This document shows, in pieces, positions 1 through 6,767 of a stretch of DNA of 7,050 nucleotides (positions are counted from its first letter, which is position 1; every line of letters starts with the position of its first letter). Both the position numbers and the translations under genes were made by a program. The stretch is from Flavobacteriales bacterium (GTDB taxonomy: Bacteria > Bacteroidota > Bacteroidia > NS11-12g > UBA955), in the NCBI GenBank assembly GCA_947472115.1, contig CANIZU010000096.1:1-7050 (forward strand). The letters are read 5' to 3'. The notes under the pieces were generated by a model. That model was given only the letters and a program-made list of their open reading frames with translations, made no database searches and had not been told where the DNA came from.

Positions 1-78
1 AAACTGCGTATTGTTTTCGGCGAAAGTGATTTTTGTAGTGGTATCCGGAACCACACTGATGCAAGCAAGGATTTTCAT
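1..78 (-). CDS. etfB: Electron transfer flavoprotein beta subunit, N-terminal fragment (gene runs off the window)
   Basis: Reading the minus strand from the ATG at 78 gives 26 codons with no stop, beginning MKILACISVVPDTTTKITF. This start (Met-Lys-Ile-Leu, a Cys-Ile-Ser strand, then Val-Pro-Asp-Thr-Thr-Thr-Lys-Ile) is the characteristic N-terminus of ETF beta subunits, especially those of Bacteroidota. The family is normally about 250 residues, so roughly 90 percent of the gene lies outside the window. ETF beta pairs with ETF alpha (often the next gene) to form a soluble FAD/AMP-binding heterodimer that carries electrons from acyl-CoA dehydrogenases to the quinone pool. The gene is divergent from the Mur ligase gene. 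A TATTTTTG box at 100-107 could be its promoter -7 element. Identification rests on only 26 residues, but the match to the family start is strong. Confidence 0.85.
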   Translation of the reverse strand, partial: MKILACISVVPDTTTKITFAENNTQF

Positions 79-99
79 TCCGGTCTATTAAATATTTTA

Positions 100-107
100 C
101 AAAAATA
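100..107 (-). promoter_or_regulatory. Putative Bacteroidota -7 promoter element for etfB
   Basis: The minus strand reads TATTTTTG, an exact match to the Bacteroidota TAnnTTTG -7 consensus, 21 bp upstream of the etfB ATG. Transcription starting a few bases downstream would leave a leader of about 15 nt. No clear TTTG -33 element is present at the usual 19-21 bp spacing, so the call is tentative. Confidence 0.35.
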
Positions 108-127
108 GCAAATTTTCCTCGGCTTTG

Positions 128-158
128 TTTGAAAGAAGTCCCCAAGTTGCTAGTTTCG
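128..158 (+). promoter_or_regulatory. Putative promoter of the Mur ligase gene
   Basis: TTTG at 128-131 is followed, after a 19-bp spacer, by TAGTTTCG at 151-158. This is a 7 of 8 match to the Bacteroidota TAnnTTTG -7 box with the expected spacing from a -33 TTTG. Initiation would fall near 162-165, leaving only about 6-9 nt before the ATG at 171, so the mRNA would be nearly leaderless. The arrangement also argues against translation starting at the TTG at 129, which lies inside the -33 box. This is pattern matching only. Confidence 0.35.
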
Positions 159-170
159 TTCTTTCAACAC

Positions 171-1520
171 ATGAATTATCATTTTATCGCGATCGGTGGG
201 GCAGTGATGCACAATTTGGCTTTAGAGCTACAACACAACAAACATAGGGTCTCCGGGAGCGACGATGAGATTTTTGAGCCCGCAAAATCCCGTTTATCGG
301 CCGCTGGTTTACTTCCCCAATCACACGGATGGTTTCCCGAAAAAATTACAAGCGACCTGGATGGTGTAATCGTAGGCATGCACGCCAAACAAGACAACCC
401 CGAACTTTTGCGCGCCATAGAACTAGGCATTCCGACCTACAGCTTCCCTGAGTTTATATACCACCACAGCAGAAATAAAACCCGTTTGGTGATGGCTGGA
501 AGTCATGGAAAAACGACCTGCACTGGTATGCTGATGCATATTCTAAAATCCTACCGCGATTTCGATTACCTCGTGGGTTCCCAATTGCCAGGATTTGAAC
601 GCATGGTAAAATTGTCTGACGCGCCATTAATCGTAATTGAGGGCGATGAATATCTCACATCCCCATTGGATCTGAGGCCCAAATTCGTTCACTACAAAGC
701 ACATGCAGCCATGATTACCGGAATCGCATGGGATCACGTGAACGTTTTTCCTACCGAAGAAATTTATCATAATCAGTTTTCTTTGTTGATCGATACGCTG
801 CAGCCTGGCGGACATCTATTCTGGTTTGAAGGGGATGCGGCCCTGCAAAACATCGTACAGAAAAGCGGATTTCCGCTACAAGAAAGTTACGATGCGCCCC
901 AATATCAGAATGTGAAGGGTGGGACAGAAGTTACGGTGGATGGACAAGTGTATACATTGCCTTTTTATGGCCGACATAATTTGCAGAATGCAGCGGGTGT
1001 GGTGAAAATGGCAGCAACCATCGGAATCACCGAAGCCGAGTCTTGGTCGGCCTTGGAAACCTTCCCCGGAACCGCAAAACGCCTGGAACCCATAGTAGAA
1101 ACAGAAAAACTCACCGTTATCCGCGATTTTGCCCATGCACCATCAAAAGTGGAAGCCTCCGTTTTTGCAGTCCGCGAGCAATTCCCCAATCATAAATTTA
1201 TCGCCGTTTTTGAAGTTCACACCTATAGTAGCCTCAATCCCGAATTTATGGGTCGATACAAAGGCACACTCGATCCCGCGGACGATGTTTGCATCCTATT
1301 CGATCCCCATGTCTTTGAACTCAAACGAATGGAAGTTCCGTCCAAAGAAACCGTGGAGATGAGATTTGGTAAGGGTAAGTCTGTCAATCGTTTGGATGAA
1401 TTGCAATTGTGGCTATCCTCCGCCATGGAAACGGATCAACCCGTGGTTTTGCTATTGATGAGTAGCGGCAATTTGGCGGGGTTGGACCTGAATTACTTCA
1501 CCAAATCCAATCTTTCGTAA
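171..1520 (+). CDS. mpl: Mpl-type Mur ligase (UDP-N-acetylmuramate:L-alanyl-gamma-D-glutamyl-meso-diaminopimelate ligase)
   Basis: The 449-residue product has the length and motifs of Mpl (E. coli Mpl is about 457). Counting from the ATG at 171, it opens with the UDP-binding fold MNYHFIAIGGAVMHNLAL and GSDDEIFEP. It then carries the ATP P-loop GSHGKTT (110-116), the acidic EGDEY (157-161), DHVNVFPT (188-195), GRHNLQNAAG (267-276), RDFAHAPSKVEAS (318-330) and a C-terminal domain with LLLMSSGNLAGLD (427-439). Mpl is a cytoplasmic ATP-dependent ligase that joins the recovered tripeptide L-Ala-gamma-D-Glu-mDAP directly to UDP-MurNAc, bypassing MurC, MurD and MurE in peptidoglycan recycling. An in-frame TTG at 129 would add 14 residues, but the family starts at the Met-x-x-His-Phe-Ile strand, so I chose the ATG. 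The 3' end overlaps the convergent GH3 fusion gene by 28 bp. Substrate specificity is inferred from family; a MurC-like paralogue with another peptide substrate is possible. Confidence 0.88.
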   Translation: MNYHFIAIGGAVMHNLALELQHNKHRVSGSDDEIFEPAKSRLSAAGLLPQSHGWFPEKITSDLDGVIVGMHAKQDNPELLRAIELGIPTYSFPEFIYHHSRNKTRLVMAGSHGKTTCTGMLMHILKSYRDFDYLVGSQLPGFERMVKLSDAPLIVIEGDEYLTSPLDLRPKFVHYKAHAAMITGIAWDHVNVFPTEEIYHNQFSLLIDTLQPGGHLFWFEGDAALQNIVQKSGFPLQESYDAPQYQNVKGGTEVTVDGQVYTLPFYGRHNLQNAAGVVKMAATIGITEAESWSALETFPGTAKRLEPIVETEKLTVIRDFAHAPSKVEASVFAVREQFPNHKFIAVFEVHTYSSLNPEFMGRYKGTLDPADDVCILFDPHVFELKRMEVPSKETVEMRFGKGKSVNRLDELQLWLSSAMETDQPVVLLLMSSGNLAGLDLNYFTKSNLS

Positions 1521-4500
1521 ACGGCTTTCAATAACTCGCCCCGAAACCCTTGCTGTGTGATTTTTTTATTCAACTCAGTGGGATAGGTTCTGTTTGATAA
1601 AAAGACAAAGGTGATTCCGTTGGCTGGATCGCACCAAGCCCAAGTTCCAGTGTAACCGCTATGTCCAAACAACGAGTTGGGCGCGCCATCAAACACATTG
1701 GATTTGTTGCCTTCTTTGCCATTGGGCTTGTCGAATCCAAGACCGCGGTACCCCTTTTTTGTCGGCCCTACCTGAATTTTAGAGAACAAATCAACAGTGG
1801 TCGGCTTCAATACAAAACTACCCGTTTTCGCGGAATGTCCTCGTTCTTGGAATACGTACATGAGTTTTGCCATGTCAATTGCCGTAGAGAACAGACCTGC
1901 ATTTCCAGCAATACCGCCTAACATCATCGCACTGGGATCATGCACGATGCCACGAACTTCGCCTCGAGGCCATAAAGAATCAATCAATGTAGGTGCAATT
2001 CTATTGGGTGAAATACCATTCTCCAAGGGTTTGAAACTCGTGTTTGTCATCCCAATGGATCGATAAAAATCCCCATTCACAATCGCCCCCCACAGCACAG
2101 GATTTTTTTGCTCAATCCACTTCGCCAACAAAATCATATTTAAATCGCTGTAAACATAGGATTTGTCGTTCGATGGCTGCGTTGCCGTGATCCATTTCCA
2201 GGCCGAATCCGACCATCGCTTTTCCAAACACTGTCCCATAGAAATTTCGAATTGGGTATTGGGATTGTCGTTTTCGCCAACCACAAGCGAGGGTGTTGTT
2301 GTTTTTGCCTCATGAAGTTGACATCCAATGGATTTCGCACCCGTTTTAATGGCTCTTTGTTGCATCGGTAGGAAAGGGGGTAATCCACTTTGATGGGTCA
2401 GTAATTCGCGGAAAGTAATTGCCGATAGTGATTTGTTATGTGACGCCAGTTCGGGCCAAGTTTTGCCAATGGGTGCATCAAGGTTAAATCCCTTGGTGGT
2501 CTCATATTGCTTCATGAAAGCCAACGTGGTTGCTGCGATTTTGGTAATTGAAGCTACGTCATACACGTGATCCTGGGTCGTTGGGATGTCGTTCCCGTTC
2601 AAATCCTTAACAGAGCCGACATTAATATTGGCCGCAATCTGACCGTCCTTTAGAACCACCAATTGAGCCGATGGAAACAGTTCCTTCGCCAGGCCTTCGC
2701 GCATCATCGAATCCAAAACAGCATGTAAATCAGGATCGTAACCGTGAATATTGCCATGCGCATAGTCGATATCGTCTACAGTTGAATTTTGACCGCCGCT
2801 CCAGTTTTCCTGCAAATGAGTTAGGCCAATGTTGTTCGCACCATAATGATGCGATTTACCAAAGACCATTCGCAAAGCACTGTTTACGGTGTACTGATTG
2901 TATTCATGCGCAATAACGATATTGCAGTTGTTGTGCACGTTGAATAAGGGTTGTAAGGCATACTGATGTCCAAAATGAATGTAGAAATCGCTCCGACCGA
3001 GGTAGGCGAACTCCAGGTCCTTTTTTGGGTTGTTGGAATGTTGAATTGGGCCTTTCGCCAAAATGTGAATCCAAGGTTGAGGAATCGCGCGCGACTTCAA
3101 TTTCCAAGTGGGCCAGTCCAATCCTACAAATAATCGCGTAGTATTCGGCAGTTTGGCCAAGGTTGTGTCGATGCGAGTGCTGTCTGAGTTCCAAGGTAAC
3201 AAAGTTGTTTGGATGATACCCAATCGGAATTGCTGCAATTGAATTGGAAGTCGGAAAGGAATGCTATCGCCAATAACTATTAGTTGCAGGGTGTCGTTCG
3301 GTGATCCGTATTGCAAAAATGTAGGCTTGAAGGCACTGTGCTTCACATCGCAATCAATGTTTGAATGCCGACAATAAATCATCGATTCATCTGCTAATTC
3401 CTGGCCATACAAATTGTTGAATTTCGATTTGATTTGCTCTAAATCGCTAAGCAGGTTGTTTGGGTTTACAAAACGATTGTCGAAAAGACCTAAATCGTAT
3501 TTGGTTGCAAGTAAACGGATTACGCGCGAGGCGATCTCCGCACTGTCAATCTCGCCTTTGGCTTTCGCCTTAACTGCGGAGTCCAAGAAGCCATTGACAT
3601 CTTCGGGGAAAAGGATAATGTCGTTACCGGCTTTGAGCGCCAACAAAGCGACATCCGCAGCGCTTCCCATTTTCGCAACGCCCTTCATGTTTAAGGCATC
3701 GGTGATAATCAAACCTTGAAAGCCTAAATCCTGACGTAGCCATTTTTTGACAAAATACGGCGAAATGGAGCAGGGCAATTTTGATGTATCGATGCTCGGA
3801 ATCCGAAGGTGGGCGACCATCACAGAGGCTACACCTTGTCTAATTTGTTTGGTAAATGGAGGAAGATCGATTTGCTCAATGTCTGATTTACTCTTTAATA
3901 CAACGGGTAAATCCAAATGAGAATCTGTTTTGGTATCGCCGTGTCCGGGAAAGTGTTTTGCCGATGCAAGTACACCACCGGTTTGAAGTCCTTCTGTTAA
4001 TCCGCTAGCAATAGTAGAAACTTCTTCTGCGTTTGATCCAAAGCTTCTAAATCCGATGATGGGGTTATTGAGTTCTGTATTGACATCCACGGAAGGGGTG
4101 AAATTGATGTGAATGCCCAATCGTTTGCACTGCGCAGCCATCGACAAGCCCATTTGATACGCTAGCTGTCGGTTTCGCGTTGCACCCAGCGTGAGTTGAA
4201 AAGGAAACTTCTCCATTCCTGTCAACCGCATCGCCGGACCCCATTCACCATCGATGCCGATTAAAAGGGGTATGGCGGATTCTTGCTGGTAGTAATTGGT
4301 TTGATAGATTTCGTTAAGGGGGCTGCCTTGGAAGAAAATAATGCCTCCAACGCCCAATTCTCTTATTTGATACAATAACGATTTTTGAAACTTTGCCGAA
4401 TCAAGGGGTTCGTCGATGAGCGCCTCTCTCGACCAGGCTGGTACCATGAGGGTTTGAGCCAATTGTTGTTTAAATGTGAGGGAAGCGGCTAATTTCTCGG

Positions 4501-4651
4501 CAAAAGCAAGCCCTTCTTGGCTATGGTAAAATCCATTTCGGAAATCTATTTTTGATTGAGCATGTATTTCAGATGGATTAAATCCAACGAAACAAAGCAA
4601 TGCCATCAACCAATTCCTTACCATCTTACAAATCAACGAAATCCCAACCAT
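1493..4651 (-). CDS. Secreted fusion: NagZ-like GH3 beta-N-acetylglucosaminidase plus class C beta-lactamase-fold serine hydrolase
   Basis: This is a 1052-residue two-enzyme protein. Residues 1-31 form a signal peptide (hydrophobic core around 14-24, likely cut after Ile-His-Ala); no lipobox is seen. The GH3 N-terminal domain spans about 45-390. It has KHFPGHGDTKTDSHLDLP (232-249), where Asp243-Ser-His245 matches the NagZ Asp-His acid/base dyad, and GLIITDALNMKG (313-324), where Asp318 is the expected nucleophile. Residues about 400-615 resemble a diverged GH3 C-terminal Rossmann-like domain. Residues about 640-1050 are a beta-lactamase/PBP4-type domain with SITK (Ser701, Lys704), LLTHQSGLP (750-758), YSD (834-836) and HSG (997-999), so all catalytic motifs are intact. 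Inferred role: periplasmic or extracellular cleavage of GlcNAc from muropeptides, with the serine hydrolase cutting an amide, peptide or ester bond. In B. subtilis, NagZ and the beta-lactamase-family amidase AmiE are adjacent separate genes. ATG codons at 4651 and 4624 both give usable signal peptides; 4651 is the longest and follows an A/T-rich stretch typical of Bacteroidota starts. Similar fusions are, to my knowledge, common in Bacteroidota. Confidence 0.9.
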   Translation of the reverse strand: MVGISLICKMVRNWLMALLCFVGFNPSEIHAQSKIDFRNGFYHSQEGLAFAEKLAASLTFKQQLAQTLMVPAWSREALIDEPLDSAKFQKSLLYQIRELGVGGIIFFQGSPLNEIYQTNYYQQESAIPLLIGIDGEWGPAMRLTGMEKFPFQLTLGATRNRQLAYQMGLSMAAQCKRLGIHINFTPSVDVNTELNNPIIGFRSFGSNAEEVSTIASGLTEGLQTGGVLASAKHFPGHGDTKTDSHLDLPVVLKSKSDIEQIDLPPFTKQIRQGVASVMVAHLRIPSIDTSKLPCSISPYFVKKWLRQDLGFQGLIITDALNMKGVAKMGSAADVALLALKAGNDIILFPEDVNGFLDSAVKAKAKGEIDSAEIASRVIRLLATKYDLGLFDNRFVNPNNLLSDLEQIKSKFNNLYGQELADESMIYCRHSNIDCDVKHSAFKPTFLQYGSPNDTLQLIVIGDSIPFRLPIQLQQFRLGIIQTTLLPWNSDSTRIDTTLAKLPNTTRLFVGLDWPTWKLKSRAIPQPWIHILAKGPIQHSNNPKKDLEFAYLGRSDFYIHFGHQYALQPLFNVHNNCNIVIAHEYNQYTVNSALRMVFGKSHHYGANNIGLTHLQENWSGGQNSTVDDIDYAHGNIHGYDPDLHAVLDSMMREGLAKELFPSAQLVVLKDGQIAANINVGSVKDLNGNDIPTTQDHVYDVASITKIAATTLAFMKQYETTKGFNLDAPIGKTWPELASHNKSLSAITFRELLTHQSGLPPFLPMQQRAIKTGAKSIGCQLHEAKTTTPSLVVGENDNPNTQFEISMGQCLEKRWSDSAWKWITATQPSNDKSYVYSDLNMILLAKWIEQKNPVLWGAIVNGDFYRSIGMTNTSFKPLENGISPNRIAPTLIDSLWPRGEVRGIVHDPSAMMLGGIAGNAGLFSTAIDMAKLMYVFQERGHSAKTGSFVLKPTTVDLFSKIQVGPTKKGYRGLGFDKPNGKEGNKSNVFDGAPNSLFGHSGYTGTWAWCDPANGITFVFLSNRTYPTELNKKITQQGFRGELLKAVYERLDLVK

Positions 4652-4809
4652 TGTATTTTATTAATTTCTCCCGAGGGTTGTGGAAAACAACGGTTTACTT
4701 TGCGATATTGCGCATCAATAAAAAAATGTAATTGCCAAGCCACGAAATAGATTTTTTATATGTCTATGGGAGGGCATCAAGCATTTGACAATGTGTTTAT
4801 GGATATCGA
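4652..4809. promoter_or_regulatory. Divergent intergenic region between the GH3 fusion and the sigma factor gene
   Basis: These 158 bp must hold the promoters of both divergent genes unless they lie inside coding sequence. No exact TAnnTTTG box with a properly spaced TTTG is present on either strand. Near matches on the plus strand are TTACTTTG (4695-4702) and TAGATTTT (4748-4755). A short direct repeat TTGCG occurs at 4700-4704 and 4708-4712. GGAAAAC at 4682-4688 loosely resembles an ECF -35 element, which would fit autoregulation by the downstream sigma factor, but the match is weak. A small leader ORF occupies 4760-4813. Confidence 0.4.
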
Positions 4810-4813
4810 ATGA
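4760..4813 (+). CDS. Possible 17-codon leader ORF upstream of the sigma factor gene
   Basis: An ATG at 4760 opens a 17-codon frame reading MSMGGHQAFDNVFMDIE. Its TGA stop (4811-4813) overlaps the sigma factor ATG (4810-4812) in an ATGA arrangement. Such overlaps are the classic geometry for translational coupling, so this ORF, or one starting at its internal ATGs (4766, 4799), could feed ribosomes into the sigma gene, which lacks a convincing Shine-Dalgarno site. There is no homology to support it and an ORF of this length arises easily by chance. Treat it as a candidate regulatory ORF rather than an established gene. Confidence 0.2.
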   Translation: MSMGGHQAFDNVFMDIE

Positions 4814-5346
4814 CGGAGAAAGAACTGGTAGAAGGATGTATTCGCGAGGATCGTATTTGCCAGCGCGAACTTTGGGATCGATACTCAAAAAAACTCATGT
4901 CGTTGTGTTTGCGATACTGTAATAGCCAAGAAGAAGCTGAAGACGCCCTCATGGAAGCCTACGTAAAAATATACGACAACCTAAAGAATTTCCGGTTCCA
5001 AAGTTCATTGGAAACTTGGATGCGTAGGGTTTCGGTGAATTTATGTATTAATAAAATCAGGGCACGGAAGCACATTTGGACGTCGATCTCTGACGATGAA
5101 TATCGAATTGGTTTTAAGGACGATGCATTTGATAATTTACAAGTACAGCATATCATGAAAATGGTTGAGGCTTTGCCTGTAGGGTATCGAACCGTATTTA
5201 ATTTATATGCGATTGAGGGGTACACCCACAAAGATATTAGTGAGATGTTGGGGATTGATGAGGGCACAAGTCGTTCCCAGTTTGCGAAAGCTCGTAAGGC
5301 ATTACAAATTCAAATTGATAAATCGGAAGGAGGGGCGCAAGCCTAA
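4810..5346 (+). CDS. ECF-type (extracytoplasmic function) RNA polymerase sigma factor
   Basis: The 178-residue protein has the two-domain layout of sigma-70 family group 4 factors. Region 2 (about 20-90) contains RYCNSQEEAEDALMEAYVKI, the region 2.2 surface that binds the RNA polymerase beta' coiled coil, followed by a Trp/Arg-rich 2.3-2.4 segment (LETWMRRVSVNLCINKIR) for -10 melting and recognition. Region 4 (about 115-167) contains LPVGYRTVFNLYAIEGYTHK and the helix-turn-helix DISEMLGIDEGTSRSQFAKA for -35 recognition. It starts at the first ATG after an in-frame TGA (4786-4788), and MTEKELVEGC matches common ECF starts in Bacteroidota. The next gene begins 5 bp after its stop and is almost certainly co-transcribed. 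That gene encodes a single-pass membrane protein with a short cytoplasmic head, the expected position for a cognate anti-sigma factor. Targets are unknown. Confidence 0.92.
   Translation: MTEKELVEGCIREDRICQRELWDRYSKKLMSLCLRYCNSQEEAEDALMEAYVKIYDNLKNFRFQSSLETWMRRVSVNLCINKIRARKHIWTSISDDEYRIGFKDDAFDNLQVQHIMKMVEALPVGYRTVFNLYAIEGYTHKDISEMLGIDEGTSRSQFAKARKALQIQIDKSEGGAQA
5325..5335 (+). promoter_or_regulatory. Shine-Dalgarno-like site ahead of the membrane protein gene
   Basis: GGAAGGAGGGG lies within the last sigma factor codons and includes AAGGAGG (5327-5333), a full match to the anti-SD core. It ends about 18 nt before the ATG at 5352 (15 nt before a GTG at 5349), longer than optimal. Since Bacteroidota rely little on Shine-Dalgarno pairing and this also encodes Glu-Gly-Gly, it may be coincidental. 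Confidence 0.25.
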
Positions 5347-5351
5347 TCGTG

Positions 5352-6719
5352 ATGGAAGAAAATCGTTTCAACCAAACTTTAAGAGATAAATTCCAAGATC
5401 TCGAATCGCCTTTCAACGATCGTGTCACTTTTGAGGCGGTAATGAAGAAGCGCGAGAAAAAGAAACGCCGCGTTATCTTCTGGTTGCCTTCGGTTGCCGT
5501 TGTTGCAGGATTGTTTTTGTCGGCTGGCTTAGGTTACATGTTCCTTTCTGATTCTAATTCCGCGGTAAAATCACCACAAGTTTCATTGAAACAAGTGGTC
5601 GTTAAACCCAATAAGAAGTCATTTGCCAAGAATCAAAACGAAAAGTCTGAGTCGATTCAAGGCGCAGGAATTTCTCGTGAAAATATTTCATCGAATAACA
5701 CCAGCGCTAGATCACGTAAAGCTTCTAATGCTGTTAATTCTCAAATTCTTGCTCCCAATAATGAAATCCTTACAACCAACTCGTTGGAAGGGAATTTCCT
5801 GAAGGTTGATCAATCAGTAATAAACGCTCCAGTGAATGTCGTTAATGAAGTGGCTGCGGCGAGGACATCGTCAATAGAGAAATCAGTTGACGCGAACTTG
5901 GTGGACATGATTCATAATGCGGAGAATCAATTGATGTACTGCGATCCACGTGGCATTTATCCTGTTTCGATAGGAATGAGTAAGATGAAAGAAGAGTTCA
6001 TCGAAATTCCTGAAGGAGAATACGAAAAGGCTTGGGATCCAGGTAGATATCGCTCGAAGTGGTATGGTGAAATGGGGGCAAGTACTGGAAGTAAGGTGAT
6101 AGTGGACTTTGACAATAAAAATGAGTTGAGTATTTTAGGTACGATGTATCACGCAAATTACCAAGGCTTAATCCTGAGGGATATGGGCAATGGAATCATG
6201 TTGGGTACTGGAATTAGCTACGGAGAATGGATAGGGAACGGGGAGTGGCAGTTAACACAGATAGAGCATAAGACATTTATTGATTCCTATGATTTGGTGG
6301 TGATGATTCCGCCGGTTCAAACAGTGAGAGTATATGACACAACCCATGTGATTGATTCAAAGGTTACTACGGGTGAGATTCATTATAAAATCGATAAGGT
6401 GAGTTTGCCTTTGGCGATACGATACAATATGATGTTGGGAAAGGTGGCTTGGCGTTTGGCAGCTCAAGTTAATCCTGGAATCACAACAAAAACCAGCGGT
6501 GATTTCTTTACGAAAACAGAATATCATCCAATCATCGAACAACGAATGATTTGCATGGATGCTAAGTTGGCATTTGGGCCGAGTTTCGCAGTTACTTCAG
6601 ATTGGACATTGGTTTTAGAGCCCAATGCGATGTTGCATTCGTTTTACGATAAATCAGGAAAGCGATCGTACAGTAAGATACTAACTGGTTTCGGTATGAC
6701 GGTTGTCCGTAAGTTTTAA
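5352..6719 (+). CDS. Single-pass membrane protein with C-terminal beta-barrel-like domain; putative anti-sigma partner of the ECF factor
   Basis: The 455-residue protein has four parts. Residues 1-40 are a charged head (LRDKFQDLESPFNDRVTFEAV followed by KKREKKKRR). Residues 41-65 form one strong transmembrane helix, with the basic cluster predicting the head is cytoplasmic. Residues about 66-190 are a low-complexity Ser/Asn/Lys/Val linker. Residues about 235-455 are a series of amphipathic, Gly/aromatic-punctuated strands such as GIMLGTGISYGEW (281-293), SLPLAIRYNMML (351-362), KVAWRLAAQVNPGI (364-377) and DWTLVLEPNAML (417-428), ending in Phe. The strands recall small Bacteroidota outer membrane barrels of the PorT/OMP_b-brl type. 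Head plus one helix immediately downstream of an ECF sigma gene (5 bp gap) is the layout of an anti-sigma factor, but I see no ZAS zinc motif or FecR domain. The start is the ATG at 5352; the GTG at 5349 directly before it adds only one residue. Two cysteines (197, 401) lie in the periplasmic part. Function is inferred from architecture and position. Confidence 0.8.
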   Translation: MEENRFNQTLRDKFQDLESPFNDRVTFEAVMKKREKKKRRVIFWLPSVAVVAGLFLSAGLGYMFLSDSNSAVKSPQVSLKQVVVKPNKKSFAKNQNEKSESIQGAGISRENISSNNTSARSRKASNAVNSQILAPNNEILTTNSLEGNFLKVDQSVINAPVNVVNEVAAARTSSIEKSVDANLVDMIHNAENQLMYCDPRGIYPVSIGMSKMKEEFIEIPEGEYEKAWDPGRYRSKWYGEMGASTGSKVIVDFDNKNELSILGTMYHANYQGLILRDMGNGIMLGTGISYGEWIGNGEWQLTQIEHKTFIDSYDLVVMIPPVQTVRVYDTTHVIDSKVTTGEIHYKIDKVSLPLAIRYNMMLGKVAWRLAAQVNPGITTKTSGDFFTKTEYHPIIEQRMICMDAKLAFGPSFAVTSDWTLVLEPNAMLHSFYDKSGKRSYSKILTGFGMTVVRKF

Positions 6720-6767
6720 ATCATCAAACTAACACCCGAATTGATTCAGGGTTAAGTGATTGGTATA

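Noticed and set aside
129..170. TTG at 129 as start of the Mur ligase, adding 14 residues
   Set aside because: The family begins at the Met-x-x-His-Phe-Ile-Ala-Ile-Gly-Gly strand encoded from the ATG at 171; the extra residues show no family features and overlap the likely -33 promoter box.
2904..3194. 96-codon minus-strand frame inside the GH3 fusion gene
   Set aside because: It is an alternative frame of an intact, motif-bearing coding sequence; its composition is Arg/His/Gln-rich without any domain, typical of an out-of-frame shadow.
4571..4651. Lipoprotein signal in the GH3 fusion (Met-Ala-Leu-Leu-Cys near residue 20)
   Set aside because: The residue before the Cys is Leu rather than Gly, Ala or Ser, and the Cys is inside the hydrophobic core; a standard signal peptidase I site after Ile-His-Ala fits better.
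1493..4651. Antibiotic-resistance beta-lactamase
   Set aside because: The Ser-x-x-Lys / Tyr-Ser-Asp / His-x-Gly set is shared by esterases, carboxypeptidases and AmiE-type amidases; fusion to NagZ and the neighbouring Mpl-type gene point to wall recycling instead.
4556..4750. 64-codon plus-strand frame across the start of the GH3 fusion gene
   Set aside because: It is mostly antisense to the signal peptide region, has no recognisable domain and would occupy the divergent promoter region.
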